DNA of 6,348 nt from an uncultured Traorella sp. (GTDB lineage: Bacteria; Bacillota_I; Bacilli_A; Erysipelotrichales; Erysipelotrichaceae), in contig CAMEUL010000089.1 in the NCBI GenBank assembly GCA_945938205.1, positions 1 to 6,348 of the forward strand. The letters run 5' to 3'. The notes beneath the pieces were generated by a model. It did no database searches. It saw only the letters and a program-made list of their open reading frames with translations, and had not been told where the DNA came from. Position numbers and translations under genes: made by a program. This document shows, in pieces, positions 1-5,269 of the stretch. Numbering within the stretch: position 1 is the stretch's first letter; each line of letters starts with the position of its first letter.

Positions 1-779
1 TTCTGATAAATAGGTACCAGTTCAACAGAAACGTCCACACCTAAATCTCCACGGGCAACCATGATTCCATCGGCTACATTCAGGATCTCATCTAAATTTT
101 CATACCCTTCCTGATTTTCAATCTTGGCAATGATCTGAATACGATCATTTCCTTCTTCCTGAAGAATTTTTCTAATATCTAAGATATCCTGTTTTCTTCT
201 TGTGAAACTTGCGGCAATGAAATCCAGATTATTGCGGCATGCGAAACGAATATCACTTTCATCTTTTTTTGAGATGAATGGCATTGAAAGTTTCACATTT
301 GGCACATTGCACCCTTTACGGTTTTTGATGACCCCAGGATTTTCAACACGACACACCAGTTCACCGACTCTTTTCTCAAGAATGGTCAAACGGATCTTTC
401 CGTCATCAATCAGAATAGAACCGCCTTCCTGAACATCATCAAACATTTCAGGGCACTGAATGTGAAAACGTTCCTTCGTTCCTTCAATTTCATCACGGCA
501 TAGGGTAACGATATCACCTTTTGCATAAGTTTCCTGACCATTTTTAAAAATTCCTGTACGGATTTCAGGACCCTTGGTATCCAGCAAAATGGAAAACTTG
601 CATCCGCTTTCCTTTTCCACTTTACGGATACGGTTGATTCTTACAAGATGTTCTTCATGTGTTTCATGAGAAAAATTCAAACGGCAGACATTCATTCCGG
701 CCTTCGCCATCTTCACCAGCATTTCTTCAGATTCAGTTGCCGGTCCAATCGTACATACAATTTTTGTTTTTCTTTCCAT
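1..779 (-). CDS. pyk: Pyruvate kinase, N-terminal 259 residues (3' end cut by window edge)
   Basis: Transfers phosphate from phosphoenolpyruvate to ADP to give pyruvate and ATP, the last step of glycolysis, in the cytoplasm. I translated the frame from the ATG at 779-777; it stays open to position 1. The start MERKTKIVCTIGPAT is the standard opening of the family. Visible motifs are MNVCRLNFSH (29-38), LDTKGPEIRTG (66-76), the B domain at about 75-170, AASFTRR (189-195), IAKIENQEG (217-225) and MVARGDLGVD (240-249). K219 is the expected catalytic lysine, with E221 and D245 as metal ligands. The Glu in GPEIR (E72) is the residue found in potassium-dependent pyruvate kinases. The usual Gly after NFSH is Glu here. 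About half of a normal 470-590 residue protein is visible, so the allosteric C domain and any Bacillus-type C-terminal extension cannot be judged. It follows pfkA by 12 bases with its own strong ribosome binding site. Confidence 0.97.
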   Translation of the reverse strand, partial: MERKTKIVCTIGPATESEEMLVKMAKAGMNVCRLNFSHETHEEHLVRINRIRKVEKESGCKFSILLDTKGPEIRTGIFKNGQETYAKGDIVTLCRDEIEGTKERFHIQCPEMFDDVQEGGSILIDDGKIRLTILEKRVGELVCRVENPGVIKNRKGCNVPNVKLSMPFISKKDESDIRFACRNNLDFIAASFTRRKQDILDIRKILQEEGNDRIQIIAKIENQEGYENLDEILNVADGIMVARGDLGVDVSVELVPIYQ

Positions 780-784
780 GTGCT

Positions 785-790
785 CTCCTT
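785..790 (-). promoter_or_regulatory. Ribosome binding site of pyk
   Basis: AAGGAG on the minus strand, 5 bases before the pyk ATG and starting one base after the pfkA stop codon. Together with the 12-base gap this fixes the pyk start and suggests that ribosomes finishing pfkA help initiate pyk. Confidence 0.88.
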
Positions 791-791
791 A

Positions 792-1754
792 TTAGACGAG
801 TCTGTCAAATAAGTCCTGCAATTTCTTTCTGCTAGAGCGTGGGATATCCAAAGCTTCTTTAATTGGCACAGCAATGATCTGGTTATCTTTGATACCCACA
901 CATTGACCTCCAATACCGCGAATCAAAAGATCCACTGCTTTTTCTCCCATACGGCTCGCCAGAATTCGGTCTTGTGGTGTAGGGGATCCTCCACGCTGTA
1001 CATGACCGAGCACTGTAGCTCTTCCTGAAAAACCTGTATTCAAAGATACCTTTTTCGCAAAGGCATCAACATCTGTGATCTTTTCGGAAATAATGACAAT
1101 TGCATGACGTTTTTTCTTGACTACGTCAAATTCCTTCAATCTTTCTAATACTTCCGTTTCCTCAAATCCTGTCTGAGCTGTCACAACAATTTCTGCCCCT
1201 GTAGCTATTCCTGCCCATAAAGCAAGATCTCCACAACGGTTTCCCATTACTTCCACCACAGAACAGCGATGATGAGAACTAGAAGTATCTCTCAGTTTAT
1301 CGACAGCTTCCACAACAGTCTGCAGAGCCGTATCAAAACCAATCGTAAAATCTGTGCAAGTGATATCATTATCAATGGTTCCAGGCAGACCGATACAATT
1401 GATGCCAGCTTCTGTTAAAGCAAGAGCACCACGATAGGATCCATCTCCACCAATGACAACCAGTGCTTCAATCCCTCTTTTTTTCAATTGACGAATTCCT
1501 GCTTCCTGTACTTTGGGATCTTTGAATTCCGGTAAGCGAGCACTTCCCAAAATTGTTCCACCACGATCGAGTATGTCAGATACATCTGAGCGAGTCAAAG
1601 GCTCAATATATCCTTCCACCAGACCACGATATCCATCATAGATTCCATATACTTCAATGTTTGCACTGTTCGCAACACGTACCACAGCTCGAATCGCTGC
1701 ATTCATTCCCGGAGCATCTCCTCCAGAAGTTAGAACTCCAATACGTTTCACCAT
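792..1754 (-). CDS. pfkA: ATP-dependent 6-phosphofructokinase
   Basis: Phosphorylates fructose 6-phosphate to fructose 1,6-bisphosphate with ATP, the committed step of glycolysis; the family forms cytoplasmic homotetramers. The length, 320 residues, matches the short bacterial form (B. subtilis and E. coli about 320). Motifs seen are TSGGDAPGMNA (9-19), GSAR (70-73), VIGGDGS (100-106), PGTIDND (124-130, catalytic Asp D128), R163, EVMGNRCGDLAL (168-179), E224, R245 and GHVQRGGSPTPQDR (250-263). GGDGS, rather than the GGDDS of pyrophosphate-dependent enzymes, indicates ATP as donor. R22, R26, R155 and E188 line up with E. coli allosteric-site residues, so ADP/PEP control is likely. Oddity: the residue after MG is Asn (N172), where the E. 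coli and Bacillus enzymes have the active-site Arg171. The start ATG at 1754 has a strong ribosome binding site. It is the first gene after the 60-base gap behind dnaI and probably forms a transcription unit with pyk. Confidence 0.98.
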   Translation of the reverse strand: MVKRIGVLTSGGDAPGMNAAIRAVVRVANSANIEVYGIYDGYRGLVEGYIEPLTRSDVSDILDRGGTILGSARLPEFKDPKVQEAGIRQLKKRGIEALVVIGGDGSYRGALALTEAGINCIGLPGTIDNDITCTDFTIGFDTALQTVVEAVDKLRDTSSSHHRCSVVEVMGNRCGDLALWAGIATGAEIVVTAQTGFEETEVLERLKEFDVVKKKRHAIVIISEKITDVDAFAKKVSLNTGFSGRATVLGHVQRGGSPTPQDRILASRMGEKAVDLLIRGIGGQCVGIKDNQIIAVPIKEALDIPRSSRKKLQDLFDRLV

Positions 1755-1763
1755 ATGTTTTAT

Positions 1764-1769
1764 CTCCTT
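1764..1769 (-). promoter_or_regulatory. Ribosome binding site of pfkA
   Basis: AAGGAG, followed by AT, on the minus strand, 9 bases before the pfkA ATG at 1754. It is among the strongest Shine-Dalgarno sequences in the window, in keeping with high expression of a glycolytic enzyme. Confidence 0.88.
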
Positions 1770-1780
1770 AGCACGTTCTC

Positions 1781-1810
1781 ATTTTATCATTATTTCACAC
1801 ATAATGCCAT
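1781..1810 (-). promoter_or_regulatory. Candidate sigma-A promoter for pfkA-pyk
   Basis: On the minus strand, ATGGCA at 1810-1805 (4 of 6 matches to TTGACA) is followed after 18 bases by TAAAAT at 1786-1781 (5 of 6 matches to TATAAT). Transcription would start near 1774, leaving a leader of about 20 bases that carries the pfkA ribosome binding site. This is the only non-coding gap in the window, so it is the natural place for an internal promoter. The -35 match is modest and AT-rich sequence gives chance hits, so this is a candidate only. Confidence 0.35.
1788..1806. repeat. Short inverted repeat in the dnaI-pfkA gap
   Basis: CATTAT (1788-1793) and ATAATG (1801-1806) are exact inverted repeats around a 7-base centre, TTCACAC. 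The stem is AT-rich and lacks a GC-rich core or T tract, so it is not a convincing terminator. It occupies the spacer of the candidate pfkA promoter, so it could be an operator, or chance. Confidence 0.3.
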
Positions 1811-1814
1811 TCAA

Positions 1815-2714
1815 TTACAAGCGTCGATTTGCACCTTTTAGGTTTTTTTCAACTGAAAGCGCTTTGACTCTTTCGATGAGTCGATTCGCCTTGATCGCAT
1901 CTTTATTTCCTCTTGAATCAATGGAAAAATGTTCCTCAAGTTCATCAAAACTGTAATTGCTTGTGAAGTAAGTTTTCCTTCCTTTTTCCATTCTTTCATT
2001 CAATAATGGCATCAAGATTTCATCTCTGGACCATCCTGTGATACTTTCTCCACCGATATCATCCAGAATCAGCACATCGCATTTTTTCAGTTTGGAAAGA
2101 ATGCTTTCCAAGCGTCCGCTTTCGCCAAACCCTGTCTTCAGTTCACTCATCAGTGTTGGACTGTTGACAAAGCAGACCTTTTCTCCTTTTTTCACATACC
2201 AGTTTCCCAAAGCATTCATCAGATAAGTTTTCCCCACACCTGGTTTTCCATAAAGATAAACACCCTTAGGTTCTGTTTCACTTTTTAAAAGCATGTTCCC
2301 TGCTTCCACAAGTTCTTTGCTTTTCTGATCCATGCTTTTAAAATCACGCATTTTCATGTCATCATTTCCGTGGAAATGAAGGTAATTCTTCAAATACTGA
2401 TTTTTTTCTTCCTCTTTCTTCAAATAGCGACACTTTGAATAAACTTTACTTAGACATCCATCCATCATCACTAATTCAAAAACACGTCCTTGATCAAATT
2501 GGCAGGCAAAAAGTCCTGGACACTGTGCACAGATTTTTCTATCTTTGGACCATTCCAAAAGTTTAGAAGAATGTTCTTGAATAAAAGTATCATCTAAACC
2601 ATTCTCTTTTAGAAAGGCTTTCACATCCTCATCCTTCTGACAGGCTTCAATACATTTCTGACGATATTCTTTCTGTTCCTCATTAAGGGTGATTTCCATA
2701 TGCAATGCTTCCAT
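1815..2714 (-). CDS. dnaI: Primosomal protein DnaI, helicase loader (AAA+ ATPase)
   Basis: Loads the hexameric replicative helicase onto DNA, working with DnaB and DnaD, in the Gram-positive primosome. 299 residues from the chosen start (B. subtilis DnaI is about 311). The N-terminal helicase-binding region (about 1-130) has a cysteine cluster: C62-x2-C65, C71, C87 and C95. The AAA+ domain shows Walker A GKPGVGKT (156-163), Walker B VLILDDIGGE (214-223), a sensor-1 TSN (251-253) and the arginine-rich NRLIERV segment (277-283). DDIGxES and W-x-RDE are typical of DnaI. The start at 2714 begins one base after the dnaB stop and has GGAG 4 bases upstream; a second ATG at 2699 (MEITLNEEQ, 294 residues) has GGAAG 8 bases upstream and cannot be excluded. 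The frame is open upstream to 2765, but that part lies within dnaB. The Bacillus zinc-ligand His is not evident. Confidence 0.94.
   Translation of the reverse strand: MEALHMEITLNEEQKEYRQKCIEACQKDEDVKAFLKENGLDDTFIQEHSSKLLEWSKDRKICAQCPGLFACQFDQGRVFELVMMDGCLSKVYSKCRYLKKEEEKNQYLKNYLHFHGNDDMKMRDFKSMDQKSKELVEAGNMLLKSETEPKGVYLYGKPGVGKTYLMNALGNWYVKKGEKVCFVNSPTLMSELKTGFGESGRLESILSKLKKCDVLILDDIGGESITGWSRDEILMPLLNERMEKGRKTYFTSNYSFDELEEHFSIDSRGNKDAIKANRLIERVKALSVEKNLKGANRRL
1854..1867. promoter_or_regulatory. Candidate catabolite-responsive element (cre, CcpA site) upstream of pfkA
   Basis: TGAAAGCGCTTTGA contains the perfect 10-base palindrome AAAGCGCTTT and fits the CcpA cre consensus TGWNANCGNTNWCA at all but one defined position on either strand. 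It lies in the last codons of dnaI, about 100 bases before the pfkA ATG and roughly 86 bases upstream of the candidate transcription start. Upstream placement is typical of CcpA-activated promoters; the Lactococcus pfk-pyk-ldh operon is a known CcpA-activated case. The bases also encode ordinary DnaI residues (KALS), so coincidence is possible. Confidence 0.45.
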
Positions 2715-2715
2715 A

Positions 2716-3876
2716 TTACTCCATTCCCTGAAGAAGCTCATGGAATTCAGCCAACAGTTCCTCACTTGCTTCTTCTTCAGTTATTTCTTCTTTATCAGTA
2801 TACCAGGAAGGCAGTTTCCGTTCCTCTTTAGTTTTTCCTTTTTTCTTTTGTTTTGGCTGACATGCTTCGAAGGCCTTTTCTGCGCTGTCGATACCATTGC
2901 GAACCCACACTGAGGCAATCTTTTCCACATATTTTCGATCCAGTCTGTTTTCATTGGCATTCAAGATATATTCAATCATGATATTAATAACTTCATTTTT
3001 CAGTTTAAATTCATTCGACAGATCTTCCAAAAGGCGAGCATCCACACTGCTAGGTTTGATTCCATTCTGTTTCATCTGCAAGAATTTCAAAGGATTCATC
3101 TCATATTTATTTTCACATTCTTCCTGCAAAGGTAAATATTTCTTTCTCACCAGTTCTCTAAAACGATTGCCATCAAAGGTCAAGGTTTTACCGGGTGTAG
3201 CTTTTCCTACCAATTCAATCATATCTTCCATAGAAACATTGTAGTAATTTCCCATTTCTTCGATAATTTCAAGATTGGTTTTATTTCTTTGAGAGGTTGG
3301 GAAAATCAGCTTGCTGCATTTTTTTAAGAATTTATTCATGTCAAAACTTCCGCTTTTCTTTTCCTGTAAATAGCGGTGCGTCTGAAATTCCTCTTCCTCT
3401 TTCTTTTGCCATCCACTTAAAGTTGTTACAGAGAAATTTTTACTGATTTCTTCATAACCATCCAATGATAATGCAGGATCTTTAAAACACATCATCGCAA
3501 ACTGATAAGCCTTGCTGCCCATCTTCATTAGATAGTAACGTCCTAAAACTTCATGATTTAGAAATTTGAATCCTCGCTTGATTGGCTGTAGTTGCAGGAT
3601 AAGAGATGTCTTGTCCTTCGATTCAAATGTCTTAAGAAGCATGAAACGTTCCAATTCTTCACGAGCAGTGGTTAACTCAAGAGGTGTACAATGAAGCGTT
3701 TCACAAAAGAAACGGTGGTTTTTTATTTTCCCATGGCTTTCTAAGATTCCACTCATCAGAAGATAAAACTGATAAGCCAATGGACTGATCAGCGGTGCAT
3801 ATAGGATTGCAAAAGAAGCCAGTTCTTCTGAATCAATGGATTTGATCTGTTCAATCTGATATTTGATCTCAATCAT
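2716..3876 (-). CDS. dnaB: Replication initiation and membrane attachment protein DnaB (Gram-positive primosome)
   Basis: In the Gram-positive primosome this protein acts after DnaA and DnaD to recruit the helicase-DnaI complex, and in Bacillus it also links the origin to the membrane. It is not a homologue of E. coli DnaB helicase. 386 residues, shorter than the roughly 470 of B. subtilis. The N-terminal part (about 1-130) looks like the winged-helix DDBH1 domain. A helical DDBH2-like segment lies at about 200-260 and a second at about 285-340. The second carries Y316-x3-I320-x3-W324 (YVEKIASVW), the YxxxIxxxW DNA-binding motif of the DnaB/DnaD family. A basic stretch (342-353) is followed by an acidic tail. 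Identity rests on this motif, the domain order and the position directly before dnaI. The ATG overlaps the coaE stop as ATGA, and a strong AAGGAG lies 6 bases upstream. Confident of the family, less so of domain borders. Confidence 0.91.
   Translation of the reverse strand: MIEIKYQIEQIKSIDSEELASFAILYAPLISPLAYQFYLLMSGILESHGKIKNHRFFCETLHCTPLELTTAREELERFMLLKTFESKDKTSLILQLQPIKRGFKFLNHEVLGRYYLMKMGSKAYQFAMMCFKDPALSLDGYEEISKNFSVTTLSGWQKKEEEEFQTHRYLQEKKSGSFDMNKFLKKCSKLIFPTSQRNKTNLEIIEEMGNYYNVSMEDMIELVGKATPGKTLTFDGNRFRELVRKKYLPLQEECENKYEMNPLKFLQMKQNGIKPSSVDARLLEDLSNEFKLKNEVINIMIEYILNANENRLDRKYVEKIASVWVRNGIDSAEKAFEACQPKQKKKGKTKEERKLPSWYTDKEEITEEEASEELLAEFHELLQGME
2719..2722 (-). promoter_or_regulatory. 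Ribosome binding site of dnaI (start-deciding)
   Basis: GGAG on the minus strand, 4 bases before the ATG at 2714 and inside the last dnaB codons and stop. The spacing is short; AGGGA at 2729-2725 is another match, 10 bases away. A competing GGAAG (2712-2708) serves the ATG at 2699 with 8-base spacing, so the start choice is tentative. Confidence 0.5.
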
Positions 3877-4481
3877 GATTTTCTCCTTGCAAGCAATGCA
3901 TCGATCTGTTGATAAAGGTCAAAAAGAGTTGCTGTATTATTGATAATCACATCTGCTCTTTTCTTTTTCTCTTCCACATCCATCTGAGAAGCCAGTCTGC
4001 TTTCCACTTCTTTTTGATTCATGTTTCGAAATTGAACACATCTTTCCATCAGCTGACTGGATGGACTGACAATCAGCCAACTTTCATCAAAAGCATTTTC
4101 CCATCCCAGTTCAAACAGTAAAGGTACTTCCACATAGACATCCTCATCACTGTTTTCTCGTATTTTTTCAAGTTCTTTAAAAATCAGAGGATGCATGATT
4201 TCCTCCAATGTTTTTTTTGCACTGGCATCTGAAAAAATAATATGTGCCAATTTTTTTCGATCAAGGTTTTGATCCATATCCAGAATATCTGTACCAAAAG
4301 CATCCACGATCTTCTGATAGCCTGCGGCTTTTTTTCTTTGCAGATCAAAATTGATCGCATCGCAATCTACCACATGATAGCCTTTCTCTTTTAGATATTT
4401 CATCACGCTGGATTTTCCACTGGCAATACTGCCGGTAATGGCTATCCACGTTTTCTTTTTTTCTTCTGACATTTTCGGCAT
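3873..4481 (-). CDS. coaE: Dephospho-CoA kinase
   Basis: Phosphorylates the 3'-hydroxyl of dephospho-CoA with ATP, the last step of coenzyme A synthesis, in the cytoplasm. 202 residues, normal for the family. Motifs are the P-loop GSIASGKS (17-24), VVDCDAI (37-43, family D-x-D), MHPLI (96-100), VEVPLLFELG (117-126) and the C-terminal lid region with ERCVQFRN and ESRLASQM. The start at 4481 (MPKMSEEKKKTW) has AAGGGG 9 bases upstream; a second ATG at 4472 is 18 bases from it, and an in-frame TGA closes the frame farther upstream. With the 4481 start the gene overlaps mutM by 40 bases; with 4472 the overlap is 31. The stop TGA overlaps the dnaB ATG. The polA-mutM-coaE order is common in Firmicutes, although no direct functional tie between CoA synthesis and repair is established. 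Confidence 0.97.
   Translation of the reverse strand: MPKMSEEKKKTWIAITGSIASGKSSVMKYLKEKGYHVVDCDAINFDLQRKKAAGYQKIVDAFGTDILDMDQNLDRKKLAHIIFSDASAKKTLEEIMHPLIFKELEKIRENSDEDVYVEVPLLFELGWENAFDESWLIVSPSSQLMERCVQFRNMNQKEVESRLASQMDVEEKKKRADVIINNTATLFDLYQQIDALLARRKS
3883..3888 (-). promoter_or_regulatory. Ribosome binding site of dnaB
   Basis: AAGGAG on the minus strand, 6 bases before the dnaB ATG and inside the last coaE codons (A-R-R). Combined with the ATGA overlap, this points to translational coupling of dnaB to coaE. Confidence 0.85.
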
Positions 4482-5269
4482 CGATAGGTACCCCTTCCAT
4501 CACTTTGTATTTTTTCTACAGGCGATCCACACACCTGACAGACTTTCTGGTGATGAACTTTCAGTTTCAGCTGAAACAGTCCACTCACTCCTAAGGAACT
4601 GGTATAAGAACGAATGGTCGTACCACCGCTTCGAATAGCTCCCATTAAAATGCGATGCGTATGAAATACAATGTTTTCAAAATCATGTCTTGAAAGATCA
4701 TAGACAATACTTTGAGGATCCAATCCGCATGAAAAGCAGATTTCATCTGCATAGATATTTCCAATTCCAGCCAAAAAACTCTGATCCAAAAGCATCTTTT
4801 TCAAATGTATCTTCTTAGGATGCCATTTTTGATACAGTTCAAATGAATCAATAGTCGGATCGATTGCATCTTTTCCAAGTTTTTCAAAGCATGTATATTG
4901 AAGATTTTCCTGTTTAGGAACCACCTTCATCTTTCCAAATTTTCGCGTGTCATGATACTGCAGATATCTTCCGTCACTCAATCTGAAAATCACATGAACA
5001 TGCTTATCATAGGGCTGTTCTGTGTCCAGAATGTAAAATTTTCCTTCCATGCGCAAATGAACGATCAAAGCATCTTTTTCACATTCAAAAATCAAGTATT
5101 TTCCATATCGCTGATAGGCTTCGATTCTTTGATGTACAATTCTTTCAAAATCTTTGAGATCTTGATCTACAATATTGCGCCACAGCACCTTTACATCTTC
5201 AATTTCAACACTGCCAAGCTGCGCCATAAGTGTTTTTCTGACAGTTTCAACCTCTGGCAATTCTGGCAT
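4442..5269 (-). CDS. mutM: Formamidopyrimidine-DNA glycosylase (Fpg/MutM)
   Basis: Excises 8-oxoguanine and formamidopyrimidines from DNA and cleaves the strand at the resulting abasic site; base-excision repair. 275 residues, full length. After removal of Met1 the catalytic Pro2-Glu3 is present (MPELPEVETVR). K57 (RYGKYLIF) is the conserved beta-turn lysine. M74 (HLRMEGKF) and R109/F111 (DTRKFG) are the residues that fill the gap left by the flipped base. The helix-two-turn-helix region (about 153-225) includes AGIGNIYADE (167-176). The C-terminal zinc finger has C244-x2-C247 and C264-x2-C267, with R259 just before the second pair. These features separate it from zinc-less Nei-like proteins. 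The ATG overlaps the polA stop (TAATG), so it is probably coupled to polA, whose product fills the repair gap. The C-terminus is a very basic tail (KKKRKRG) encoded inside the overlap with coaE. Confidence 0.97.
   Translation of the reverse strand: MPELPEVETVRKTLMAQLGSVEIEDVKVLWRNIVDQDLKDFERIVHQRIEAYQRYGKYLIFECEKDALIVHLRMEGKFYILDTEQPYDKHVHVIFRLSDGRYLQYHDTRKFGKMKVVPKQENLQYTCFEKLGKDAIDPTIDSFELYQKWHPKKIHLKKMLLDQSFLAGIGNIYADEICFSCGLDPQSIVYDLSRHDFENIVFHTHRILMGAIRSGGTTIRSYTSSLGVSGLFQLKLKVHHQKVCQVCGSPVEKIQSDGRGTYRCRKCQKKKRKRG
4491..4496 (-). promoter_or_regulatory. Ribosome binding site of coaE (start-deciding)
   Basis: AAGGGG on the minus strand within the mutM coding region, 9 bases before the ATG at 4481. 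It is too far (18 bases) from the alternative ATG at 4472, so it favours the longer CoaE. Confidence 0.55.

Noticed and set aside
463..476. Second cre-like sequence in pyk (TGAAAACGTTCCTT)
   Set aside because: The left half fits the consensus but the last three positions do not, and it is inside coding sequence far downstream of any promoter seen.
713..913. 66-residue minus-strand frame across the pfkA/pyk junction
   Set aside because: It overlaps both real genes out of frame, and the true pfkA stop and pyk start with its ribosome binding site account for the region.
1788..1806. Transcription terminator between dnaI and pfkA
   Set aside because: The inverted repeat has a six-base AT-rich stem and no following T tract on the minus strand, so it would be a very weak terminator.
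2715..2765. Extended DnaI start adding MRNCWLNSMSFFREWSN
   Set aside because: The extra codons lie within the dnaB reading frame and do not resemble DnaI N-termini; ATGs at 2714 or 2699 follow the dnaB stop and have better-placed ribosome binding sites.
2897..3244. 115-residue open frame on the plus strand
   Set aside because: It is antisense to dnaB and its Phe/Ser-rich composition reflects the complement of Lys/Glu codons. No ribosome binding site or family resemblance was seen.
4456..4462. Programmed frameshift joining MutM to CoaE at the A7 run
   Set aside because: In the mutM frame the codons AAG AAA AAA AGA do not form a proper X-XXY-YYZ slippery site, and coaE has its own start and ribosome binding site.
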